Part shown: one piece after another, positions 51,754 to 61,143 of the stretch | How positions within the stretch are numbered: position 1 is the first letter of the stretch | Layout: each line of letters starts with the position of its first letter | From: Certhia americana | Lineage: Eukaryota; Chordata; Aves; Passeriformes; Certhiidae | Assembly (NCBI GenBank): GCA_018697195.1 | Contig: CM031879.1 | Location: forward strand, 38,436,907 to 38,500,906 | DNA length: 64,000 bases | Direction: 5' to 3' | Translations under genes and position numbers: made by a program | Notes under the pieces: generated by a model | Database searches by the model: none | What the model was told of the DNA's origin: nothing | Seen by the model: only the letters and a program-made list of their open reading frames with translations

Positions 51754-52331
51754 GTTGCAATGCTTTACAACCCTTTTGATGAAGACACTTTTGCTAATAC
51801 CCCATTTTGCTAATACACCTCCTACAGCTTGAGATGCATCTTGAGGCTGTTGCTTCTTGTCCTTTCACTTGTTGCCTGGGAGAAGAGGCTGACCCCCATC
51901 TCACTAAAAGCTCCTTTCAGGTAGTTGTAGAAATGAATAAGGCCTCCTTTTCTCCCAGCAGGACAACTGCAGTTCCCTCAGTCACTCCTCACCAGACTTG
52001 TGCTCCAGACCCTTTACCAACTCCGTTGTTGTTCTCTGGACATGCTCCAGCCCCTCAACGTCCTTCTTGAAGTGAGTGGCACAGGACTCGAGGTGATGCC
52101 TCACCAGGGCCAAGTAAATCAGGTCAATCTCTACCTTACTACTACACACTGCAATGTCCTAGACACTATTTTTGATGTCACCCAGGATGCTGTTGACCCT
52201 CTTGGCCACCTGAGCACACTCCTGGCACCCCCAGGTCCTTTTTCCCCATTCATTTTCTATCCCCTCTTCCCCAGTCCTGTAGTACTGCATTGGGGTCATT
52301 GTGATCCAGTTGTGAAACCTGGGGCTTAGGT
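51646..52331 (-). mobile_element. CR1 LINE, 5'-truncated, reverse
   Basis: Reversed CR1 landmarks in order on the plus strand: GGTGGCTCCACCACTTCCTT, GGGCAGCCTGTTGCAATG, TTGTTGCCTGGGAGAAGAGG, TTTCAGGTAGTTGTAGAAAT, CTCACCAGACTTGTGCTCCA, ACTCGAGGTGATGCCTCACC, and GACCCTCTTGGCCACCTGAG. This covers the 3' UTR and the last third of the reverse-transcriptase ORF. Its first 30 bases are duplicated with flank (51598-51753). Frames at 51807-52070 and 52000-52329 are antisense shadows. The copy is frame-broken and inactive. Confidence 0.9.
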
Positions 52332-53344
52332 GTAGCTGCAGTCTCTTCCCAAACTCTTCCCAAGAAGGATTTTCATTACTCCACTTTCCTCTGGTCTGTA
52401 CAAATGCTGTAGGGCTGGATCACTGGCTCCAAAAGAAGTCTCTGTTATCTGCTACCTATTATATTTGTATTATAGTAATACTATATACCAGAGTAACACT
52501 TTTTACCAGAGTTTGCTTAATATAAGCAGAACATTTAATGAAACAACATAAATCTGTGCTAATTTTCTGTTTCATCTCACTTCCCCTGGACCTATAAGTT
52601 GAAATCAGTTAATAGCTTTCTTTTTAATGAGAGTTTAGTTAAACCCCCTGTTTAACAACTGTATTTAGTGTTGGCATGGTTACACAGTTGGCGGATATTA
52701 TCTTTTTTCTTCTGTTTAGTGTTTTTTCTTGAATGAATTATAGAAATTAAGAAATCCAAATCATTAATTGACATGATTTGTTAAAGAGAATTTAGGGGAA
52801 AAAGAGAAAACTTTTTCAAATCCTAAATATCACTTGAAGCTTGTTTTACATCTTCTGTAATTGCCATTTAATATTATGTGTAATTAGGGCACAGTTCAGT
52901 AAAATCACATTATTTAAATTTATTTTCTCCAGAGTTGAAAGATTTTATTCTCACAGTGGGCTGAAGGATTTAGGGAAATCTTGGCAACAATTGCTCCTAA
53001 TAGTACTTGTGAGATGAGTGTAGTGAATGCAGATGTCACAATCTCTTCAAAGGGTATCATTAAAATCATACTTGCTTTCCAATAACTTTTAATTTTGTAG
53101 AAGCAAGACAGTTGTTATTAACTGATATAAGAAATACTCACAGTGGGGGCATTTCTGGAAGAACAACTACACAGGCTTAAACTAGTAGTTTTTACAAATG
53201 TAAACCTGAAATTGAATAATGACCATGTTACCAGACTTCTAACTTGTTATTGTTCAGAGAAAACACTGGTTGTATCTTTACATCTTTTTTATTTGCTTTC
53301 TGAACTGCACAGTTATGCACTCAATCGAACATAATTGCAAGCCT
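52332..53344. other. Non-coding spacer between inverted CR1 copies
   Basis: About 1 kb of unique AT-rich sequence separating a reverse CR1 copy from a forward one. It contains 52901-52970, which resembles 50860-50929. No gene seen. Confidence 0.55.
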
Positions 53345-54159
53345 TTAGGAGAGAGCAGCCTGTCACAATGACCAGCCACGTGAAGTTCAACAAGGGCAAG
53401 TCTCAGATTCTTCACCAGGGATGTGGTAGGCCTGGATATACAGACAGATTGGGGAATGAGATGCTGGAAAGCAGAACTGTGGAAAGGCACCTGGGGGTCC
53501 TGGTTGATGGCAAGTGGAACATGAGTCAGCAGTGCCCTGGAAGCCAGGAGGCACCAGACAACCTGGGGTGTCCTGAGGTGCATCAGGCACACCATCACCA
53601 GCCAGGCAAGGGAGGCGATTGTCCCCTCTGCTCTGGGGCAGTCTCACCTCGAGTGCTGGGGGAGTTTTGGGTGCCACAAGAAAAAGTTGATGATAAACTG
53701 TTAAAGAGTGTCCAAAAGGAGTGCCATGAAAATGGTGATGGGCATAGAGGGCAAGCCACATGAGGAGGTCACTTAGGCTATTCAACCCAAGGTGACAGAG
53801 GGGGAGACTGAGGGGAGACCTCATTGCAGTCTACATATTGGTTGTGAGGGGAAGAGGAGGCACTGATCTCCTCTCTGTGGTGACCAGTGACAGGACCCGA
53901 GGGAATGGCCTGATGCTGTGACAGGAGAGGTTTAAGTTGGATATCAGGAAGGGGTTCTTCACCCAGAGGGTGGTTGGGCACTGGCACAGGCTTCCCAGGG
54001 AAGTAGTCACAGCACCAGCCTGACAGAGTTTGGGAAGTGTTTAGACAATGCTCGCAGGCACATGATGTGACTTTTGAGGATGGTGCTGTGCAGGGCCAGG
54101 AGTTGGTCTTGATGATCCTTGGGAGTCCCTTCCAACTCAGCATATTCTGTGACTCTATG
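53345..54159 (+). mobile_element. CR1 LINE, 5'-truncated, forward, to the 3' end
   Basis: The open frame near its 5' side (53335-53763) is the C-terminal region of CR1 reverse transcriptase: HVKFNKGKSQILHQG, then LES, then ERHLGVLVDGKWNMSQQC, a characteristic CR1 block. Frameshifts then break it. Downstream come CAGGAAGGGGTTCTTCACCC, CTGGCACAGGCTTCCCAGGG, GTTGGTCTTGATGATCCTTG, TCCCTTCCAACTCAGC and ATTCTGTGACTCTATG, the CR1 3' end. The minus-strand frames at 53387-53824 (145 codons) and 53778-54143 are shadows. The 3' tail runs directly into a GT/G-rich microsatellite. Confidence 0.92.
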
Positions 54160-54269
54160 TGTGTGTGTGGGTGCGTGGGGGTGTGTGTGGGTATGTGGGG
54201 GTGGGTGGGTGTGGGTGTTGTGTGGGGGGGTGGGGGGGGGGGGGTGTGGTTGTGGGTGTGGGTGTGTGC
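54158..54269. repeat. (GT)n/G-rich microsatellite at CR1 3' end
   Basis: About 112 bases of GT, GGGT and long G runs (G7 and G13). Several GGG tracts spaced by one to three bases fit the pattern of a G-quadruplex. The array begins at the CR1 terminal repeat and probably grew from it. Val/Gly/Trp/Cys-rich frames across it are artefacts. Confidence 0.93.
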
Positions 54270-55933
54270 TATTAACCTTGAATGAGTCAGTGATCCTTAT
54301 GAATCCTGACTTCCTGGTTCATATTACTTGATTGCCAAATATTCTTGCTATTACCCAGGAAAAAAGCAGGATATTAAAAATTCAGCTACCATTAACCTCC
54401 ACTGTTATGGCTGAGATATATCCTGCAAGAGAAAAAATAGAAGAAAGCTTTTTTGTTCTTTCTTGAGTTTTCATGATAATTGTAAATGGGTTTCCACACC
54501 AAGCTAAGGGTATGCTTTCACTTTCTTCTTGCTGGTATTGTTTTTATTTTCAGGTCTTTTAATCTGGGGAGGTGAGATTTGAGACAAAGTGATAAATCTT
54601 CATGAACTCATACTACATGTCTTGGCAAAGTAATGCAGGACCAGACTAACATGGCCAGAGGAGTTAAAAGATGTCTCTATATAATGTTCTAATATTGTAA
54701 AGACTGAGACTCACCTAGACTGTCTTCAAGCTCAGATGTAGTTATTGGTACCCTTCAGACTTTTTCACAAGCAAGCCTTATCTCCTACAGTTTGTAGAAA
54801 AGGCACAGTCTTAATCATAGTGTACATGTGTAAACATATTTGGTAAGGTGAGAATGCTGATCTTAATTTTATAGTGAGAAGCCACAATTCGTTCCTAAGA
54901 CAAAGTAGCCCTTCCTGCCTTAGCATGTTATGAGGAGGTGGTGAAAGTCCTGTTAGCTTCCTTTAAAAACCCAGGCTTAGATGTCTCTATAATTATAATA
55001 TTGGATTTCTTGATCAAGTGTTAGCAGAACATACTTCTGAGAGCTCTCACAGTTAAGTTATATGTGCTCCCAACCTTACCTTGCGCGTAGCCATGAAAAT
55101 TTCTGTATATTTTTGGATACATTTGTTGTTCTTTCCTGTCTATTTCTACCCAGAAACTTTGGAAACTTTTGACCTCAGAATCTGTGGAATAATTGTAAAA
55201 AGAATTGTTCAAATCCCTCATCTAACAAGGGCAGAAGTTCTAAAGAGAAAGAAAACACACATGAATTATAAGAAAAATAAATTCACAATCAATGTTTTTG
55301 CCACATTTACTTACAAAATTCCTTAAAGGTTCATTGCCATGGTACAATACAGGAAAAATATTCCATGGAGATATGTGAATGCCTTGACATGAGCCTTTTG
55401 TATTGTAACTAGAATATTTTTATTGTTAAGTATTCAAAAAAGTTATATATAATCTATTTTTAATAGATACATTAACATTTTGTACATGTATGTATTTATC
55501 AATCAAGGCCAAATGCTTGGAAAATTAGACACATGCATACATTTTGCAGATATTTATGTTAGTTATAAGTCAAGACTGAAATAACTTCTCCTCCTTCAAT
55601 TGTCATGCGGTGTGTTTAGAATGTAAATTAAAACCAGCCAATTGTGTCTTTCCCTGAAGTTCACCAGAAGGTTAGAAATGAAACTGTCTCTAAACAGACA
55701 TGGAGTAAGACTGTTAAACCAGATGGCTCTGTTAGTGACCACGGAAAAAATCTATTACTGGCAAGACATTAATGCGCACACATTTGCAGTGCCTCAACAG
55801 AACTTTTCATTATATTATTCCAGAGCAGACCTTTTCTGAATTAAATTTTACTTGTATTTTTAGCTGGAAAATGATAAAGGATTGCCTACATTTATTTGGA
55901 AGCAGGACCTTTTCTTTAATCCTAATTTTCCCC
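54270..55933. other. Non-coding unique sequence
   Basis: Sequence between two forward CR1 copies. Short frames on both strands overlap each other (for example 55021-55221 minus and 55081-55326 plus) and show no motif. Nothing recognised. Confidence 0.55.
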
Positions 55934-56566
55934 AGAAAGCCAACCGCTTCCTGGGCAGCATCAGAAGATTAGTGACCACCAGGTCAAGGGATATGAGTCT
56001 TCCCCTCTGATCTCATGAGACCTCACCTGGGGTGTTGTTTCTAGGTTGGGGCTCCCAACACAAGAAAGACATCTTGTGTTTGAAAAAGTGTAGAAGAGAA
56101 CTGCTAGAATAGAGCTGTTCTGTTCACAGAGCTGGAACAACTCTCCTATGAAGACAGGCTGAGAGAATTGATGTTGTTCAGTCTGGGGAAGAGGAGGCTC
56201 TGGGGAGACTCTAGTGCACCTTCCAGTATCTAAAGGGGGCCTAACAGGGAGATGGAGAGGGACTTTTTAGAAAGGTATGTAGTGACAGGACAAGGGGGAA
56301 TGAATTTAAGGTGAAGGAGGGTAGGTTTAGATTAGATGTTAATAAGGAATTATTTCTTTACTGTGAGGGTGGTGAGGCACTGAAACAGGCTGACTAGAGA
56401 GGCTGTGGACTAGTCATCCTGGGATGTGTTCAAGACCAGGCTGGATGGGGCTTTATGGAAAAAGGTCTAGTGGAAGGTATCCTGCCAGTGGCATGGTATT
56501 TGGAGCTGGATGACGTGTAAGATCCTTTTCAGCCCTTACCATTCCATAATTCTATGATTCTATGAA
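55934..56566 (+). mobile_element. CR1 LINE, 5'-truncated, forward, complete 3' end
   Basis: Begins with CGCTTCCTGGGCAGCATCAG (the KANRxLGxI part of the reverse-transcriptase C-terminus) and proceeds through TCACCTGGGGTGTTGTTTCT, GACAGGCTGAGAGAATTGAT, AGTCTGGGGAAGAGGAGGCT, GTGACAGGACAAGGGGGAAT and AGACCAGGCTGGATGGGGCT to two terminal octamers (ATTCTATGATTCTATGA, 56549-56565). About 633 bases with many stops, so dead. Its internal sequence differs clearly from the other forward copy, indicating another subfamily. Confidence 0.92.
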
Positions 56567-57641
56567 TATCCTGATGCTCTCTCCATGTACTTGAAGAGAG
56601 TATTCAAACCATTAGGTTTGCCTGGTGGAAAGCATGGTCTGCAACATCCAGCAGCAGAGAACCAGTACTCTTCCATGCTTGTCTTTGACATTGCAGCTGT
56701 GACAGTGTCCAGGACTGCTTCAGCTTCTGCCTCAGATTCAAGAAAATACTGGTCACTTTTTGCCTGCTAGTTAGTGCTCAGATTAACAGGGCTTTAAAAT
56801 AGCAGACACCAATACTGGTCTTAATGCACCAGAGGAGGGAATCATGGGGACACCCTTGTATTACCTCAAATGTTCTATGGGATAGTGGAAAGAGTGAAAA
56901 TCTAAAAAAAATTCCATCTTTTTCAAGTATTTATTCTACTATTCTAAGGAACGTTTATTCTGTTCTGTTAACTTAATTTATCTTTGCAAGTTTTCGAGTA
57001 TTATTAGAATATGCTTTGGAAAAGAATACAAAGTCCTGAAGAAGAGAATTAATCTATACCTTGAATTCCTGGGATGAGTCAGAAGTTCGGGTAGGAGGAA
57101 CCATTCTTTGTCTTATTACGTGTTGTCAAACTTTCAAAATAACCCTAGGAAGAATGAAAGAAATAAAAAAATCAGATTTTTTTTCAGAATAACAGAGCGG
57201 AAGGGAAAACTCAGGCAAAGCCTAAACCAAAATAAAAAAGGAATATGCTTTCCAGGGCTTTGAGAGGTATGAAACCGGTATATGAAAACTGCTTCCTCCT
57301 TTGAAGTCTATATTAAAATGCTAGAGAGGAGCTTTTTTTGCTTAGTAACAGTAATATCATGTTTCCTTGTGAGTATCATTAATGGAGAAATGCAAAGGTT
57401 GTTCCTATTATGTTAAGAGTACACTCCTTAGGGACTGCTTTTCTCTGCAGGGATGGCAGACTCTGAAAGAAATGCTTCAGCTTCTCCCAGTGTACATATG
57501 TAATGGGAGAAGCTACTAGGAAAGAATTTCCTTCATTCCTCCATGTGTCTTTTCTGTCTGTCTGTACATTTCATATATCTCTCAAGTGTGCAGAGACTTA
57601 TGTACCTATAGTTTCTATCTATGATCAGTCTGTGCACACAG
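56567..57641. other. Non-coding unique sequence
   Basis: Nothing recognised. The frame at 56585-56770 starts just after the CR1 end and has no motif. Confidence 0.6.
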
Positions 57642-57703
57642 GGTGTGTCTGTGTGTCTGTGTGTATGTATATATATGTGTATATATATATATACACACAC
57701 ACA
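57642..57703. repeat. (TG)n(TA)n(CA)n palindromic microsatellite
   Basis: TG units pass into TA units and then CA units, so the array is self-complementary. 57676-57697 is a perfect 22-nt palindrome (tgtgtatatat and its complement). Frames rich in Tyr-Ile or Val-Cys are artefacts. Confidence 0.92.
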
Positions 57704-58115
57704 AGCAATTATATAGATCATTAACTGTATACACTGTCTTGAATTTGCAAATTCTTTTAATAATAGAATTACAATTTTTATTTAAAATCATAAAAAAATA
57801 TACATAGATGATGGATCAACACTAAAAACTGAAATTTAACTATATATGACTAAAGTAACACCTAGCAGTTTCAGAGAAATGAAATTAAAAGCTTGCTACT
57901 AATACAATAATAGCAATTAATACATAATTTCTGATATCTGTTTTACCAGAGATTTAAGCCTAGATTGTCAGGTTGCGTAAGTAACTATTTCTTACTTGTG
58001 AAAATACGGGTTCTATGAAGATTTCCTAAAACAGAGACTGAGATAAATACTCTAAACAACATGCACAAATGTAAGAGAAAGTGCAAGTAAATGGTAACAT
58101 TAAAATTGGGTTAGA
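57704..58115. other. Non-coding AT-rich spacer
   Basis: Nothing recognised between the two dinucleotide arrays. Confidence 0.6.
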
Positions 58116-58205
58116 ATATATATATAGTTTATATATATATAACATAGTTTCTATATACATATATATAGAACATACATACATATATACACACTATAACATA
58201 GTTTC
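58116..58205. repeat. Interrupted (TA)n with a 54-bp-spaced internal repeat
   Basis: TATATA arrays contain tataacatagtttc at 58138-58151 and again at 58192-58205. Between them ttctatat...atatagaa (58149-58170) forms an 8-bp-stem hairpin. Consistent with slippage and duplication in a TA array. Confidence 0.85.
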
Positions 58206-59408
58206 AAGTTCAAAATAATGATATTCTGTAAATCCCTGTGAAGGTCTTCATTTAAATCATCAAAAAAAAAAACCCTGCATTTTTTTTCTCCTTTTTCTTT
58301 CCACTCTCCATTACACAGATAAGGTATAAGCTTCTTGAGTCTTCTACTGCACTTGTCTCAACTTCTTACCCAAACAGAGAGAAAGACTAGAGAAAGCTCT
58401 CAGTAAGGACTGTATAGCTATAAAGATAAGTAAAAAAAAGAAAAGATAAGGATTGTTTAATGTTAAATTTTAAGGCTGTTGTATCTCCATTAACATTAAC
58501 AAAATTTATCTTGCAAAATTCAAAGAAAGAACTAAGTTGTTCATAGCTTATCTTGAGATGCCACATGTTGATTTCTGGTTTCTAGCCTGCAAGTAAGACT
58601 TGGACAACTAAATGTCTTACCCTACAATCAGGTCCACAAGAATGAACTCCTGCACTTACACTTTAACAGTGGTGGGACATTGTATGGGCAAAATATTTTT
58701 CATGACCACAGCCAAGTCATCCATACCTAAGTCTTTATTTATGAATACTTTTTTCATACTTCGTAAGTGAGCATATTCTAGACAGTGCAATGTGTTTATA
58801 GTTCTTTAAGTCTGTCCTTCAGCTTAAAATGGTGGGAACACAGCCATAACTGAATTTAAAACATAGAATTGTCCTTATTCTTCCTCAAAATCACTGCTTA
58901 ATTGGAAACTCCATTTGGAACAAATTTTTTTTTCTATGAGACATGCTATAGGGTTTTAAAATGCTGAGGAAAAATTGGTTCTCTTCTAATTTCAGTACAG
59001 GATTCACCATCCTCAGAAAAGTTTTTAGTGACTGTATTTGCATCAAAACTACTGCATAAAAAGCTTAGAATGTGCAGTGGTTGGTGAAGACATGAATCAT
59101 ATTTTAAAACTCATCTGTAAAAAACTCCATCTAAATCAAGCACTTTCTCAAATCCCAGAGCATTTAAAAAATATATATTTTTCCAATTTATGAAACAAAT
59201 AATCTCGTATCATCCAAAAATTCTATTTAGCAGATACCTGAGAAAACTGTGACTCAAAACAAGAAGAAAGAACAGCTGCTGGCCTAGAATGTTAAATGAC
59301 TCGATCTTATAAATCACAAAATAAATAAAATATATGTTTTAATATTCCTGAGGAATTCACCCATCATCATTAAAAAATAATATAAAGGTTGAACTTTCCA
59401 GTCTCTTT
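58206..59408. other. Non-coding AT-rich sequence
   Basis: No gene, no transposon and no open frame of 60 codons. Short A and T runs near 58261-58292. Confidence 0.6.
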
Positions 59409-59605
59409 ATTGGTCCTACATTACAAAACCAAATTGAGCTAACATGACTCCAGAGTTAAGAGAGCTCTCTATTAGCAGATGCTTTTTCTTCTTAAATTAA
59501 ATGATTTCAGCTTGATTGCTTTTGATCGCTGCCACTAAGGGCTATTACACAAGGGAGAGAGGTTGCAAATATAAGGCAAGTCCCGGGATATCAAATTCTG
59601 CTTTC
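59409..59605 (+). repeat. Copy 1 of an unnamed ~200-bp dispersed unit
   Basis: 197 bases that align to 60944-61143 with 18 substitutions and one 3-base gap (about 91% identity) and no similarity outside. It contains the palindromes gagagctctc and tcccggga. It is flanked by tctcttt and tctccct, a possible 7-bp target duplication with two mismatches. No open frame, poly(A) tail or obvious terminal inverted repeat. I do not recognise the family. The strand given is arbitrary. Confidence 0.85.
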
Positions 59606-60943
59606 TCTCCCTCTGCTCTTTTGAGGATTTAACATTTAGAAATATGAGATATTCATAAGCAACTCTAGCAACACAAGTTATGGACAGTTCCTTTTCTTGC
59701 TAAAAATTACTCTCAAGAATACATATGAAATTCATTAACTAAAACACCCTGTTCATTGTTTAATTTGGAACTTCAGAGAGGTCCCTATGTTAGGGATTTG
59801 GTCCATCTTTATTATCAATGGTAAATGCAATGTTCTTACAGAAGGCAATTTTTGGCTCCAAATTAAAGGGGATTTTGAAGAAACTTTTATTAAAGTAGAC
59901 TCTACTGGAAAGTTTCTAATATTTCCATCCTAAGAAATTCCATTTTCCTGGTTTTCTTATCTGTGTAGCTGTCCTTCTTATCTCCAAATTCAGTCATGTT
60001 AACCTCATTTATTTTTTTCAATTTTTGCCTGGGTAAAACTGTGGGATTAAGTCTCTAACACCTGCAGCAAAAGTATGATCATGATGTTCTTCAGGGTGCT
60101 GCTGCATCAAGTTCTACTGTGGATAATGATCCATGCAATATATAATGCTGGTGCACTGAGAGTGATGAAATTGCATTAACCAATATGTGTAGACTGGGAA
60201 AGGCTGTGTCCTTCTACATCTGGTGCATATTACATTAGTTACTCTGTGTTTGGGGAATTTTATCTGAGCCAGGTTTAAGAATGGGTCAATGTACTGTTAA
60301 CATATACATCTCTCTGACATTTAAACAATCCCATAATCTTTTAGGGAATTTTTCCTTGATCTTTTTAATCTTTTTTTTTTTTCCCCTTTTTCCTATCTGT
60401 GATTGTTTCATCTATGTGATTAGATGATATTTATTATCAAATGCAGATGATGCATGAGCTGAGGAGAGATACAAGTCAGACACTGCACAGGGCAGCTTCA
60501 GTTTTATGATAAGGTAAGGAAAAATTTTTCCCCAATAGTGGCACAGCAGAATCAGTTTTGCAATTATTGCAATCGCAGATAACTTAAATAGGCTGAGATC
60601 ATCTTAAGAAGTTGAAAGATATTGTGAATTCAGAGAGAGTCTACTTTGTGGGATTGCAGAGAACTTTTATGATCTTAGTTTGTGTGCTTGAAGAAGGAAT
60701 AAGTGAAATCTATAATGACCGGGGAGAGGAGCAAAAGACATAAGCATTTGCACACTCACTTGACCCAAAAAATGCAAAGGGAGGAAAGTTACTCCAAACC
60801 TAGAATGATATCAGAGAAATTGAAAAGAAAAATCTCAGCATGCCAAAGTGGGAAAGGGGAGATTTCTGTAGGGAGGATTTCCTTCTGGCTTATGGGAGCA
60901 CTGGACTAGAGAGGGTTCTCCTCAACACATCCTCAGCCAACAC
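59606..60943. other. Non-coding spacer between the two unit copies
   Basis: Unique sequence not duplicated elsewhere in the window. T-rich run at about 60370-60386. The 68-codon frame at 60703-60909 is Lys/Arg/Ser-rich and unrecognised. Confidence 0.6.
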
Positions 60944-61143
60944 ATTGGTCCTGCATTACAAAACCAAATTGAGCACACATGAATCCATAGTTAAGAGAGC
61001 TCTCTATTAGCAGATGTTTTTTCTTCTTAAGTTACATGATTTCAGCTTGATTGCTTTTGACCACTGCCACTGAAGGCTATTATTACACAGGGGACAGAGG
61101 TTGCGGATATGAGGCAAGTCCCGGGATATCAAATTCTACTTTC
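60944..61143 (+). repeat. Copy 2 of the ~200-bp unit, with 7-bp flanking direct repeats
   Basis: 200 bases matching 59409-59605 in the same orientation. It is bounded exactly by ccaacac on the left (60937-60943) and ccaacac on the right (61144-61150), as expected for a target-site duplication. This favours insertion of a short non-autonomous mobile element over simple segmental duplication. It lacks clear terminal inverted repeats and a tail, so its class is unknown. Confidence 0.85.

Noticed and set aside
51807..52329. Plus-strand frames of 87 and 109 codons
   Set aside because: Antisense to a reverse-oriented CR1 copy.
53387..54143. Minus-strand frames of 145 and 121 codons
   Set aside because: They are antisense shadows of the forward CR1 copy; the CR1 landmarks read on the plus strand.
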